Source: Epinephelus fuscoguttatus
Taxonomy: Eukaryota; Chordata; Actinopteri; Perciformes; Serranidae
Length of the DNA: 64,000 bases
Direction of reading: 5' to 3'
Assembly: GCF_011397635.1 (NCBI RefSeq)
Contig: NC_064764.1
Location: 41,034,955 to 41,098,954, forward strand
In this document: positions 47,640-60,800 of the stretch, in pieces
How the letters are laid out: each line of letters starts with the position of its first letter
How positions within the stretch are numbered: the stretch's first letter is position 1
Notes under the pieces: model-generated
What the model was told of the DNA's origin: nothing
What the model saw: only the letters and a program-made list of their open reading frames with translations
The model's database searches: none
Program-made: the position numbers and the translations under genes

Positions 47640-49640
47640 GTATCTGATGCTAAAGTTTGTGTCTGTGTGAAGTTTAATTCAGATCTGCTCTGATCCTTAA
47701 TGTAAAGAAAAAAACAATACATATCAATGTTGGCCATACAGCGCATCATTCTTCAGTGTATATTAATCTGTATGCTAAAGATTAAAGGAAAATGTATATC
47801 ATGTATATATGTATAGCCACACTGAAGCCAAAACAACACAGTTTAATACAACAACCCTGCAATAAACCCTCCTTACAGTCAGATTATGATGTTCAGTTTG
47901 TACTGAAACTATCTGACAGATGTTGAGTCAGCTTCAGGGTCACTGTGCAGGATGCAGTTTGTGATTCTGTTATACAGAGAGGTGTGTTTAAATAAACTGA
48001 CCCTCATTGACACAAATATTGAAAAGAAATGTCTGCACACAGATCGAGGAAAACTGGCAGATTTCTGCCCGACTACAAATACTGAAGCGTTTGTCTCAAA
48101 CCAGTGGATTCAGCCTGACAAGATAAATGAATTATATTCCTTCAACACATCAACGCACACAGTCAGCCCTGGTTTTGTTTTACAAGTTCTCACAAAGCTG
48201 AAGGATTCCTGCCTGAGCAGTGGTACAACTTATGAACTACTTGTGCACAAAGCTGCAACAAAATCTCTCTCAAATAATCATTTGGTCAGAGAAGCCATGT
48301 AAAATGCCATGATGTCTTTTGTCTGACCAAAACCCAAAGAGACTGAATTTACTGTGATGCATCATCTCACTTGAATAATCTAGAAAACCAATTGCTTTGA
48401 AAAAGGTTAGTATATATGTACATATATCTGTTAGTCTTAAATTATGTTTACTTCATAAGTGAATAAAACAATTAGTCTTCAGATTACTTTATGAGTTAAC
48501 CCAACTTAACTGGGGTTTTTTGTATCTAATTACTTATGTACCGATAAAGTAATCACAACTGTGATGTTTTTTGTCTTTATTTACCTGTTTACTTGTGAAG
48601 TCGACATAACCATGCACAACATAACATTGAGTTTAGTTGACTTGTGAAGTCGACATAATTAGTTTGAAGTTAGGTTTACCAATAAAGTAAAGATACCAAT
48701 TAGCCTTCAGTTATAATTACTTATTTTGTCTTTACTCACTTATGCTTACTTATAAAGTGCACATAAATATTTTTAATCTCATTCAAAAGCACATGCTCCG
48801 TGCAGTGATGTCAGTCCTCATGACGTGCTGCAGGCGACGACAGGAAATAAGCAGAATGACCAAATTGCTTCTTCTTTTAATTTAGTCTTCAGTCATAATT
48901 ATTTATTTCACTGACAGTAAACATTTTTTTTGTCTTTACTTACTTACATTTACTCGTAGAGAAAACTAACTCAAAAGCTATGTTAGTCTAAACTGATAGT
49001 GAGGTGTGATCACTTTTTCAAGGCAATTTTTTTCCTTTTCTTTTTAAAGTTAGATCAACTTGTCAGATTTTACACTGATACATGACCGGCTGTTGGTTTA
49101 ATGAAAGGCAGCAAATCCTCACATTTGAGGAGCTGGAAATATCAAATGTTTTCTGTACTGTTTGTGCAAACAAAACATTTCTCATCATAGTTGTTATTGT
49201 GGGCCGAGCTGTGGATTAATGAAGCGCACTGATTGTGCTCTACTTGCACAATGAAGTCAGCCAACTCTGAATCTTCGATCACGATCTGACAGGACTGAAG
49301 CAGCGAGAATAACGTCTTCAGTCTCTGGTGACGAATCCTGCAGCTTGATGGCTGAATACAGAATAATGAGCCGTCCAGTCAGAGCTCAGCTGACCGTGTG
49401 CTGAGGTGTGGATGGATACACATGTAACACAGATGTTAAAGCCTGCACCAGAGCAGCGTGTGGCCATAAGCCAACTTCAGAGCATCAGCCTCAGCTTCAG
49501 CTGCAGAGGAGACAATTTAATTGGATCAATAAATGGTTTCTGGAATCAGGCATCGGCCGATCAAAAGGTCAGCCGCTGTGAATAAACACTGTATAAAGCA
49601 CAGCGTTTTTTAAACACTTGCAGCATCAGCCTTTGCACAC
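47640..49640. other. Spacer with imperfect tandem 'ACTTGTGAAGTCGACATAA' units
   Basis: At about 48400-48980 several AT-rich phrases recur (ACTTGTGAAGTCGACATAA, TTTGTCTTTA(C/T)TTAC, ACCAATAAAGTAA), suggesting a decayed tandem repeat. No exon was found. Confidence 0.45.
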
Positions 49641-49647
49641 ATATAAA

Positions 49648-49723
49648 TGCTGAGGCAATTAAAATGACAATGATGGTCCTGGCAGTGCGTTTCAGTGTGC
49701 ACACATGCACTGTATATATAAAT
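49648..49723 (+). promoter_or_regulatory. Promoter of gamma-S-like gene 3: MARE half-site and TATA box
   Basis: TGCTGA at 49648-49653 and TATATAAAT at 49715-49723 lie 62 bp apart. This spacing resembles that of gamma-S-like gene 1 (64 bp). The proposed ATG is at 49807, about 84 bp after the TATA box. Confidence 0.5.
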
Positions 49724-49806
49724 CTGGACCAGGCCGGCAGACAATATTGTGTATGTGAAAGGTGGGATTAACAAACAGACATCAAAAGTAGGTGTGAGGC
49801 CCAAAC

Positions 49807-52800
49807 ATGGAACGTGTGGGAAAGGTAAGCAGACGAGCAGATGAAGCATGTGACCGACTGTTGAGGTTGAAACTCCAGCGTCAGTCGCAATACAGTTTTC
49901 TTCTTTTAAGATTTAATAACTAGGGCTGACATGTTTAGTCGTCACTGGTCGGTGCCTGAAAGCAAAGAACAGATTTCTTACCAGATAATGACTTTGGTAG
50001 ACGTTAAAATCACCTTGCTTGAGTCATAAAGTGTCTGAGATTAACTGTGCTAAGTGACAGAAGAAACTGTATTATATTAAATGTAATTAAGTATTGTAAG
50101 TAATAGTGCAAGTAAATGCACCATCTTAAAAACAGTCAGTCAACAAAGTGGTATGTTGATGTTTGACATATCGAACATGCAGTTGTTGAAATGTGAAATA
50201 GATAATCATATTTCTATTTGCAGACCTTTTTCAGCACGTCATAATTCAGTTGTTAATATCTGCAATCGTTGTTCTTATAACTACAAAAGAAATGACCGAT
50301 ATCTATGATTAAGTCGAAGATATCAATAAATCAGTTTTGACAAGTCAATATGACATTATGCATGTGTTGGTTTGGAATTATGTCATGTCAGACTGAATGA
50401 TAGATTGAATTAAGTAAAAAAAAGTGATGAACATTTCCACGTATTAATTGTTGATATCAAGAATTAACATTTTGACTCGTGTGAAATGAACTGTAGATTT
50501 CTTTGAGTAAAATCGCTGCAGGTGAACTAACCTGTCACCCAGAAATGACATTTATACACAAACAGACTGAAACAGCAAATATGTTTTGAGGGAAAAATAA
50601 TATTGAGCAAATCACATTCTCTATGTTGCTGATTAATGCACCTGGCAAGTTGCAAACATATTGATAAGGAACGCATCAGCAAACATATTTCAGATGTTTC
50701 CGTCCATCTTGCAACACAACGTCCACTTTTAGTGAGTGCGTCATTATTTTTTAACCACAATTAGGATCTTTCCCTCACTGTAGCCAATGAGTGTCGTGTT
50801 TACTGAGCTCACAGAAACATCGTCTGCGAACATAATTAAGTTTAGTGACATACAAACATGATTTCTAGGAGAGGGGGTTGAATCGTCATCAAGTTCATCT
50901 GCCATGAACAGTTCTTCTAGTAAGAAATTAACTGATACTAAGGGCCTGTCCCAGTACCCACACCTCCCCTAGAAACACTTGCACTTGGTTGTGTGCGTTC
51001 ACGTTCACAAATCGACTTACCCGAACAAAATCGATCAGAACTAGAAGACGTCGAGGAGCCTCCTGTTTTCAGCATTTCTTCTCCGTTGATTCGGACGGAG
51101 ACGAATAAACGTAGCACACGCCACAACACAAGCGCTGGAGCCCGCGGTTTCATTGCGTCGCTACTACGCGTGACATATGCCTGCAGGATGAAGTGGTGTC
51201 CCATTTCTTAGGGAAAGATCTCTACCCTAATGTTTCTCACTTCCCTCATCAAAGGTTATCTCGCAAACGAGGGCACTCAATACCAAGTGGACGATTTAAG
51301 GCGTAGAAATGGGACAGGCCCTAAGAAAACACATTTTGATTGAATAGATATCTTTAATTAGAACTGATATTTGTCAAAGTTACATTATGGACACGTTGGT
51401 TCGGGAGTATAACGTGCCAAGATTGAATTATAGATACCTGTAATTAAGTTTCAGTAGAAGTCAGTGGTAAAAGCTGCCAAGTTGTGATAAGTTACAGATA
51501 TCTGTGGATTGTTCAGCTTGGAACTGTGGGTAAAAAAAGCTCTTGTGGATATTTACAGTTGGTTTTGACCTCTTTACACTCAAGTTGTACCTGAAATTGC
51601 CGCAGCTGCGTAATTTGTATTTGCATTTACATTATTTTGGGTATATTATGCAATAAATTATATATATTGGTTTAGAATATCACTCAGCAGCCTTACATAA
51701 AGAAAATCACAGGTATTATTGTGGTGTGTTTTTATCCATGTTCATATCAATATCCAGAGTCTAGAGACGAATAACTTGATAAGAGGAGGTTTTAGTAAAG
51801 CTTGTAGTTGGTTTTACTTTTTCTGTTTTATCTTCAAATAAAACACTGAACGTAAACTCAGAACACCCTTCGTTCTCTTCCAGATCGTGTTTTACGAAGA
51901 AAGTAACTTCGAAGGTCGATTTTACGAGTGCACCGCTGACTGTCCCGAGCTCAACACCCACATCAGCCGCTGCAACTCCATTCGTGTGGACAATGGCGCC
52001 TGGGTTCTGTTCGAGAGGCCCAACTACCTGGGTTACCAGTACATCCTGACCAAGGGGGAGTACGCGAACTATCAGCGCTGGATGGGCTACAATGACAGCA
52101 TCAGGTCCTGCCGCATCGTGCGAAATGTGAGTTCCTGCAGATAAACATGTTCTCATGCACCATGTATTCCTACAGAATTTGTGCATGTCCCACATAATGA
52201 TGAGCCATTCCTGTGTAACCCATGTGTTCTGGATGGCAGTAATCACGTGATCAGTGTGCTGATGGCTGCAAAGAAGGAAGCGATCCTGAGCAGCACCACA
52301 TAATGCTGCGTTTAGAGGTCGTGGTCATTTTCTGTATTTCTGTGAGTACAGAGGCCTGCACTATAAAGCCAGTTCAACTTACCCAGGATATCTTCTCGTT
52401 ATCTAACATTGGCTGTCTGGATAACTGCTCCTACAAAGCTGGTTATCAACTAGTTCAGTCAACTCTGGGTTTTCCTATCAGCCACAAGTGAGTTCATGTG
52501 GAAGAGGCGGGGCTGTTAATTACGAGTGACATCATCAGAAGCATGAATGAAGGAGGCTGCTTCATATGATATGAAACGGTACGGAAAAGCCTTTTTTAAA
52601 CAGGAATTGTGCAAATCAGCATTGGCAGTATAAAAACAAAATCGGGGAGTGCAGCAAAATGCCGCCTACCTACTTTTGTTTATACAGAATGTGCCTTTTT
52701 CGGGGCAATGGGGGGCGTGAGCAAGTAACAAAACGTGTAGCTCAGCGTGTGACGTAAACAGTGACGTGGGAGGGAAGCCGCGGCTGGTCAGTCCTTCGGT

Positions 52801-55229
52801 GATTCTCTCGTAAGTCGGCCCGTTCTTCACCGTCCCCGTCATCTGACGGTTAATGGCCTCTTCGTTTGCGAGGACAAGGAGGGCGCGCAATTCCTTGTCT
52901 CCCCAGTTGCTCATCTTTACAGTGTCTGTCAGGTTTGTGTTTCCCTCTTGCTACTAGCTGCTCGCTAATTCCTGCTATCAGCTGTTTCCTGTTTATCCAC
53001 CGCCAGTGGCTTGCACGTGCAGCGTCATCAACAGCTCCTTCCACAAGTCATCAACAGCCCCTCCTGTTGCAGAAGGCCGCCTCGGTTTGTTTAAACCAAA
53101 GGGGTTCCAGCAATATGTCTACCCTACGAGGCAGAAAATTGGGTCGCCAATCCGTCTCTGTGTGTCTAAACGCTCACAGCTGGCCGGCAAAATGGCCCAA
53201 CATTCACCGAAAATCTGGCAGTGTGAACGGGGCTAAAGTGTCTGCGACTGTGAGACGGTAACATCAGTAATCCTACGACGTGGAATCTAGAAACATTGAA
53301 AACACTTTCCAAAACTTAGTCACCCGAGACTTAAATGACATGCAGGTGTCACTGAGCTACATGTGACATTAGTATAAAGTATTTTTTGTTATTTATTTGG
53401 ATGGCGATGAACATGTCACATAAACACTTTAAAGTGACGGCAAACTGTTTCTGAAGTGAAGAGTGGAAAAGTCGTTAATGACTGACGTCTGATGTCTGTC
53501 TGACCCAAATGTTACATTCATAATAACAGCAGCTGATTAACAGTGTGTGGATTATTTTACTTTTTTTATCGCAGTCCTCATCACACAGGTGCCTCATGTT
53601 ATTTTGAGCTGCAGTGATGAATCAGAGTGTAAAATATCAACACTGTCACAGCGACTAAAATAAACTTTGCATGAGTTAAGATCGTGTGTTGAGTGTGTGA
53701 ACGATCTCTGTGTTTGTTAGAAGCTGTTTTAAGACCAGTGGAAATATTCAAGAGATTCTGCTGACCTGTGACATTACATAAGCTCCTCTGTTTTACCTGA
53801 GGCTGCAGACTTTTGTCCATGTCAGGATACTTTTTTCTTCAGTGATCTGATTGGGCAGAAGTCAGGGTGTTGACGGGCTGTGATCAGGTCAGCTGCTAAG
53901 CATCAGTTACCATGGTGATTTCAAAAGTCAAAGAGAAGAAGCAGCTTGACTATGGAGAGCTCCGCGATGTCGCACATGGGGGAGCGCCATGTGATTTATC
54001 CCGGTAAAAGGAGAACCAGCTTGGTGGGACTGGAAACTCAGAGTTAAGCCTGAAGTTACCTCCTAACTCCAGATCCTGCGTCTTATGCAGACCTCAGCGT
54101 GTCGTCCTACTGGGAAGTTTTTCTCATTATCTTGGTTCTTGAGGAACTGCTTAAAGTTTATTAATGATGAGCGAATGATTTGATTGTCTGATGTATTAGT
54201 GCCCAAGTAAAGACGTCCTTAACGTAAGGTCACATAATTAATGTAAAGTCAAGGAGGTTAGATTTAGGAAAAAGAAACATGACCTTAAAATGACTCAAAG
54301 TTCTCACAGTATCAGACACCTGTCTCCAGGAGAAAGTCCTGTGTTATGTGACCCATCCACCACCCCAACCTCCCTCCTTACAAGACCACTCAAGAATGCT
54401 TCAGTCAGTGTGTTGGTCAGGTGTAGGGTGACCAGATGTCCTGAAAAATTCAGGACAGTCCCGAAATCCAAGCAGTTGTCCTGAATTGCGAATCCTGCCC
54501 TAATTGTCCTGAAAATGACCCTAGAGCAGAGTCTGGAGTAGTTATTTCCCGATAAAACATCAAAAACTGATCATGATGGTTGAGACGTTGCTCCCACCGG
54601 CTGCACATTGGCTGCAGCATTCCCTCATGAATTATGGGTGTTGTAGTTTGAAGAAGAGAAGAGAGCGCAAGGCCTGTAACGACTGTACCAGGTGTCTTTT
54701 ATTTTGTTAGCTTTTATTTTTTTATCAAGTTTAAAGGACAAGTGCACTTACGCTGATCACTTCCATAAAATAAAACGAGAAATTCAAAAAGAGGAAAAGA
54801 ATTTGGAAAATTGTTAAAATTAAATTAGGGACTGATCACAGATGTGTTGTCTCCGTGTGTTTTTACATCTATTGTTGCGTTAATCTGCAGCTATGCTTTT
54901 AATGAAGCTGACATGACACTGACACGCGAACTAAGCTCCTGCTCTTTGTCTTTCAGGGCACTGGTGCGTTCAGGGTTCGTGTCTACGAGCGTCCTGACTT
55001 CAACGGTCGGATGTTGGAGTGCAGTGAAGATTTGAGCAACCTGCCCGAGTGCTGGCACCTCCACGAGACTCACTCCGCCCAGGTGCAGGAAGGCGCCTGG
55101 GTCTTCTACGAGCTTCCCAACTACCGCGGACGGCAGTACCTGCTGGAGAAAGGAGAGTACCGCCGCTACACCGAGTGGGCAGCCATGAACCCCACTGTGG
55201 GGTCCTTCCGCCGCGTCCACAGCCATTAG
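49807..55229 (+). CDS. crygs: Gamma-S-like crystallin 3, long introns
   Basis: A beta/gamma-crystallin of about 177 aa. The exons are 49807-49824 (MERVGK, then GTAAGC), 51884-52126 (81 codons, starting [16 protein letters not shown]) and 54957-55229 (90 codons plus stop, starting [17 protein letters not shown] and ending GSFRRVHSH). Exons 2 and 3 are certain by homology and splice sites. Exon 1 is inferred from ATG, donor and upstream TATA, and could be elsewhere. Introns are 2059 and 2830 bp, far larger than in its neighbours, and both hold transposon sequence. [14 protein letters not shown] and [14 protein letters not shown] match the gamma-S pattern. AATAAA is at 55279-55284. Confidence 0.85.
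50942..51321. mobile_element. PIF/Harbinger-type MITE in intron 1 of gamma-S-like gene 3
   Basis: The left end GGGCCTGTCCCA (50942-50953) is exactly inverted at 51310-51321 (TGGGACAGGCCC). TAA flanks both sides (50939-50941 and 51322-51324). Terminal repeats with a 3-bp TAA duplication fit PIF/Harbinger or ISL2EU-like families. At 380 bp it has no transposase. Confidence 0.85.
52666..52914 (-). pseudogene. Myb/SANT-like domain fragment of a DNA transposon
   Basis: Inside intron 2 of gamma-S-like gene 3, on the opposite strand, an ORF begins [19 protein letters not shown] and continues with [16 protein letters not shown]. The W..KE.R.LL...A.E start and the Y(F)E.I...L...GF... pattern match the Myb/SANT-like (trihelix) proteins that accompany Harbinger-type transposases. 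The third helix region (usually QCRxKIKxLKxxYR) is missing, so it is truncated or frameshifted. A GC-rich flank to about 53240 probably belongs to the same element. Confidence 0.6.
53300..54160. other. Intron sequence with no recognised feature
   Basis: Part of intron 2 of gamma-S-like gene 3. No coding or repeat boundary could be supported. Confidence 0.4.
54165..54430 (+). repeat. Dispersed repeat with AACCTAACC core, copy 4 of 4
   Basis: It lies in intron 2 of gamma-S-like gene 3. It contains CCTTAACGTAAGGTCACATAATTAATGTAAAG, TTAGATTTAGGAAAAAGAAACATG, ACACCTGTCTCCAGGAG and ATGTGACCCATCCACCACCCCAACCTCC, matching the inverse of 23860-24060. Confidence 0.68.
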
Positions 55230-55611
55230 ACTGTCTCTCTTTGAGTTTATGTTTTACATAACTGTTGTTTGGAGATGTAATAAAAGAGGATTGTGCTTGA
55301 TGTGTATTTAATTTTATTTCACTGAAGAGTCAGATGATCAATGAGGCAAGAATTGCCTGACGACCTCTCAGTCCCTCCACCTCGCTCCCTGCCACTGTGG
55401 CCTGCCTCCCAGGGAAGGGAGCGGGCAGCAGTTTTGGAGACGTACTTCAATCGGCTGCTGTTGCAGCTTGAATTTGTGCAGCTCAAAGCCCCCAGCACCA
55501 GATGTCACAGAGGGCTGAGGGTGGGTCTAACCTGTGTGAACAGCAGCATCAGAAAGAAAGTTTGCTGAGCTGTCAGTCCCCCACACCTGGGCTTTGCTCT
55601 GGCGTGATTTA

Positions 55612-55828
55612 GGCCCTGTTTAGACGACAACGGTTTCTCTAAAAACGGAAAAGTCTGTGCTTTAAAACACACGGAACCGCAAACGACAGACGGTGCTGTT
55701 TCTAAAAAATTGCACCCGTTTTCAAAATATTGCGTTTTCAGGCACCCAAATGCCGCTGTGGTGTAAACGATCAGCCAAAACGCAACTAAACCGTTTTCAG
55801 TTGAAATGGTTGTCGTATAAACGGGACC
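55612..55828. mobile_element. Short MITE with TTA target duplication
   Basis: The left end GGCCCTGTTTAGACGACAAC is inverted with few changes at the right end (GTTGTCGTATAAACGGGACC). TTA flanks both sides (55609-55611 and 55829-55831). It is 217 bp, non-coding, and its centre has recurring AACCGTTTTC/CGTTTTCA motifs. The TTA duplication fits a PIF/Harbinger-type origin. Confidence 0.8.
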
Positions 55829-55834
55829 TTAGTC

Positions 55835-58800
55835 GCTGCTGCTGCTGTGACTGGGGGTCCGTCTCTAGAGCTGCTGCTGCTCTCCTCCTGCTAAGATGGT
55901 CTGTCGTGGTGCGGTGTGAGGCAGAGGACACCCAGGTTCTAGGCTCTAGCTAATGTTAGCCATATAAACATGAAGCTGCAGCTGTGACTGAGCTATTAGC
56001 CCCAGTTTCTCTCCATCTCAGAAACATTTCGTCAATATTGATACAAGTTCTGTTTCATTTATTGTCTGACTCGTTGAGAAGTTCATTTTCCTCTTTTGGG
56101 TTGCTCTGCAGTGTAGACAGTTGTTGCCAATGCTTTCTCTGCTGGACACTGAATCAGACTTTCACCGTCAGGCACGTGCACGTGCATCTGCATCTGTGTA
56201 ACAGCCGATAGGAACGCCCCCCTCTCTGAAATAATAGCCTAAAAGCCTGAAAGCAGAGCCAACAGGAAGAGCAGACGTCTAGTTTACTCCCAGCTGACTT
56301 GAATTAATATGTGATCAGTCAAAATAAAACTGCCCACCCAGCTTTACATCAAAGGGGACTCACAGAGTTCAGATCTCTGCTCAGGCCAAATGCACCATCT
56401 CTCAGTTTTAAGGAAAGTGAAAAATAATGTGTGTATCCGCTCTGTGGTTTAGATCCACTATATAATTTACTGGGTTCTTCTTTGGCCCAGGCTGCACCCC
56501 TGCACCACGTTCCATGAAAACTGGTCGTAGTGATTCTGCTGACAGACAAACTGAGCCAAGAACTGAAACTGCTCAGTGCAGGTCACAAGCTGTGAACTGA
56601 TATTAATTAAAACAAACTGCTGAACAAACGGTAGCTTGAATGTTGGTGAAAGAAAAACTTTATAAAAGCATAATTTCTTGAACTAAAAAATATTCAGAAA
56701 AATAGCTCACAACAAGAAACACACGACAATACTTTGAGAAAGACGGATTCTAAAATGACCCAAAATGTGCTGATCAGTGACTTTAACAACTTCTTGACAC
56801 AGTTTCTTCTTGTCCAAGTTTTTTATTCTTTCTTTGTGAACATGAAAACACATATGAGCTTCCAAAGTCGAGGAGTTAATGTGTCACTGATTTGAACAGG
56901 TGTTAGCACATTTACAAAGGTTACAGAGATCACATGAATAATGCCTGAAAGCCTCACTGCATGATAGCTCATATTTTTATGTTTGGAATTCTTTACATTA
57001 AGAAAGATGTTTCCACCATAAATTATCATTCAGCAGGAAATCAAGTGTCTGACACTCAGAGTTTGGAGTCTCAGATGCTACAGTGAAAAGGAACAGTGTG
57101 TAAGATTTGGGGGGATTTAGAGGTGGTTCACGGTGAAATGCAGAATGCAACCAGCTGAAACTTCACCCAGTTAGAGCTCCTTTAGTTTTCACTGTTCAGG
57201 AGGTTTAATCTTATGAGCGGAATTACACAGCAACATCTCTTCCTCTCTAAAACAAACAGACCAGGTTATTTAATCTGGTAAAAACACTGAATAAAGCATC
57301 ACAAATCAGTGTAACTCCAGCGCTGCTCATTATAGATGGCCCTCGTGCAAAAACACACATGTCCCTTTCTGGAGCCAGTGTTTAGTTTGTCCGTTCTTGG
57401 CTACTGTAGAAACATGGCAGTGCAACATGGCGATCTCCATAACCCAGGACCTGTTCTTTATGTAGATATAAACGCCTCAATCTAAGAGAACAAAAACACA
57501 ACAGTTCTTATTTTCAGGCGATTATACACTGTAGAAATCACACTTATTATATTATAAATCATATCATAAATCCTACACTGAGTCTTTAATATTTGTCCCC
57601 CAGCAATGCAGAAAGAAACCCTGTGCCCTTGGCGGCCTGACGCCCCTCTGATGTGTTGTTTTTCCCCGACCTCATGTAACATTGCCTCAAATCACATCTG
57701 TTCACGAGCGTCTGAAAATGTTTTCTCATCTGAGCCCTGACGTCCTCAACACCTTTCAACACAGAGTGACGCCCCTGTGTCCGCGGCGCTCACACTGACT
57801 TCAGATACAGATTTTCTTACATGATAAAAACACCTGGAGCTTGTGAATTATTGGTTCCACTAGTAGTTATAAATATGATGCACACTGCTCCTGCATTCAA
57901 GACATTAATAAAACCAACATGTGTGTGTCCCAGCAGACCTTCTTCAGCCACAGTTTGATGCTCTGAGTCCATTTTTGAAACCTTTAATGACAGCTGAGCT
58001 CCTCGGTGACGAACTAATCTGATGCAACTACAAATATATGAAGAGGTAATGTTTATGATACAGATATGATACTGCACGCTGTCTGTGAGAATATGAGACG
58101 TTTGTATTTTCAAGATAAGATATATTTTTATTTATCCCGAGGAAAACTGCTGTGCAACAGCTGCAATACGAAGTTAGAGGCGTGCAGATACAAAGGAGTA
58201 AAACAACAAAGAAGAAAAAGCAAATATATGGCAAATATAAAATAAAATACAAATCAAAACTAAAACTAAATGTGCAATATTTATGATGAATACGACGACA
58301 TCTTTTATAAGGATAAAGCTCGTAATGTCATTAAAACAACAATTATTAATTGGCACTGTTCATTATAGTTTTATCAAGTTAAAAAAAACCTACGACACAA
58401 AGCGGCCCCCAAATTAACTTTATTAAAAAATAAATATGAATAAAATAATATGAAAGGACACTTGACACTTCCACACACTTTTCCTGTTGAATGTAGAACA
58501 ACATGACGTCAGTGGATCCCTGCCTCCTGCCTCGCCTCCACGCTTACAAAAACTAAATGAGGTTTCTGAGTTTATTCATTTGCACAAACTTTCATTATAA
58601 AGTCAAGAAGTGCTTTTTATCTGCAAAAACCAAACATGCATGCACATGTGAAATCATCATAAGAGTTGCACTGAGTGAAGATCACTGAGGTATTTGCATG
58701 CACACACTGTATGTCTGTGCTCTGAAGCATGTGCCCGTCCTCCTCTGTCTGGTCTTCATGTTTTACTGTACGTGTCCCTCTGTGGTGTGTCTGAGCGTTA

Positions 58801-60400
58801 GTGCAGACGGTCTTGTGACTCTCAGCTGATGGGAGTGCAGGAGGGAGGTCACCGAGCTCAGCTAAACCTGCGGACAAAGAAGCGCAGCTTGCTGATGACT
58901 CAGTGGGATTTGCCAGTAAGAGCCTGGAGCATGCCAGCTGCTGTTAGTGCTGACGCTCGGCTCACTGGAACAACGCTGTGACCCCGACAACACAAAGGGA
59001 GTCCAGCCAGCACGTTCTCCCAGCTGGAGGTATTCACCTCTAAAGCCTCTTTGTTTACTGGAACCCACTGATGCTGTTGTTGGGTGAGAGGAGGGAGGCA
59101 GTGAGGTGGAGTCAGGGGGGAGACTCACATCACAGTGAGCCAGTGTGCGCCCTCATGTGGACGATGTGTGGAGCTGCAGCACAGATGGTTTCCTGTGCTT
59201 TTGGTCTGAGGCTGTTTGATTTGGACTCGGTCCCTTAGCTTCAGTAAAAATAAATCTCACAGTTTTATTTTAGATGCACACACAGCTCCATGAAGAAACT
59301 GTTCTCCCATTTTGGTGTGGAAGAATCTGACCGGCCTGCATGGAGCCCCAGGTTCATGCTTGTTTGGAGGACGTGATTAAAAATCATGAGGCTGCTGCAA
59401 CATTGTCCACATACTTCTGCACACATATCAAAGTGACAAAATTAAAGGTAAACTATGCAGGACTTTACACAAAAAAACAATGCAAAGACTCAGAAGTAAT
59501 CCCTCTCAATCATCACTAATGACCCACTCTCAGTGTGTGTATTTTCCTACTGAGACTCTGCCCGGACTTTCTCATGTTTTTCTTACTTTGCTTCGTCCAG
59601 GACGTTCCTGGACACAGTGCACAGGTGATGTCAGCACTTTATAAAAGGTAGCGACCAGATCATAAGCAGCAGGCGTCCAAGGGGAAGCTACAAAAATCTT
59701 GGACACGGCATCGAAAACGCAAATATATATAACAAGAGTGAATGTGGAGCTGGACAAACAGCAAACAACAACCAACAATTCCTGCAGAGTCTATCTTTAA
59801 GTAAACCCAAAAATTTCAGTATGAATACTTTTTTTTTTTTTATACTTTATTGCAATGTTTCTTTCAAAATCTTACAATATTTTGTACAAACACTACTAAG
59901 TCCATTATATATTTTTATGCTTTTGGTGTAAATTAAAGCTTTATACAGGCTAGTGACCATGCACAGTTACATCAATGAAGGAGCAAGCAGCAAAAATATA
60001 AAATTTCTTAATAATAACAATAATGGCAGAAAAGTTAGGTTAATAATTGAAAAATCCAGAATCTGAAATTACACAAATATTCTTAATTTTAAAAGTTTAA
60101 CAGCCGGACACAAGATGTCTCTTTCTTCTGTCCTCTCTTACGAGAGGTTTTGAGGTTTCCACATCATGCTTGTGTGAGCTGCAGATTAACAGCCCAGACG
60201 CCAAAAAAAAATGTTGGCACTGAACTTTTTTGCCACCCATAGATATGTTAAATTTGTACGCTTGTTGGTATCCTATCAGCGTTTCTAAAGTCACTTAGTA
60301 CATGAGCTGACTTTGTCATCGGGAGGTGGAGGAGATGGTGGATTGTGTGTGACACAGAGGCCAAGCTGCAGACCAACACACAACACAACCAGCTATTTCC
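55835..60400. other. Intergenic DNA with no recognised gene
   Basis: It lies downstream of the last crystallin gene. A stretch at about 58115-58260 (ATATTTTTATTTATCCCGAGG onward) resembles a LINE 3' tail in minus orientation. No exon could be supported among the short ORFs. Confidence 0.4.
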
Positions 60401-60404
60401 TCGT

Positions 60405-60800
60405 GAGTGTTTCCTGCAGCTTTTAGGCACCAAACGTGGGTGTTTTTTGGGCAAGTTATCTCTGTGTTTCTGCCAGGGATACTGCCACGAAACCAATTTT
60501 TAAAAACCTGCAGCAACAACATTGCTACGTCGCCTGCCAACATAGTGCCACTGTGCTTTCATCAGAGACAGTGCAATGAAAATCTTTTTTTTTTTTCCAC
60601 AAAGCACTGCTGTATTTCTTGCCGGGCTGGTGCCATGGAGAGCCTTTTTTTTTTTTTTTCTTTTGTTTGTTTTTTACTAAATTGTTGATTTTTTCCAGCA
60701 GTTTTTAAGCCACAAAAAGTTACTGTTTTTAATGTGTTATCACTGTGTTTCCAGCTGGGATAGAGCCACAAACACAACATGAGTTTCTCCGAACAGTTTC
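60405..60800. repeat. Minisatellite-like block, related to 44190-44345
   Basis: There are about five imperfect units of 60-70 bp. Each has a core like (A)TCTCTGTGTTTCTGCCAGGGA, CATTGCTACGTCGCCTGCC, CACTGCTGTATTTCTTGCCGG or TATCACTGTGTTTCCAGCTGG, followed by TGCCA(C/T)G(A)A and a T-rich run. Confidence 0.6.

Noticed and set aside
55341-55568. Possible coding ORF after the last crystallin gene
   Set aside because: Short, with no recognisable family and no splice or promoter context, in repeat-rich DNA.
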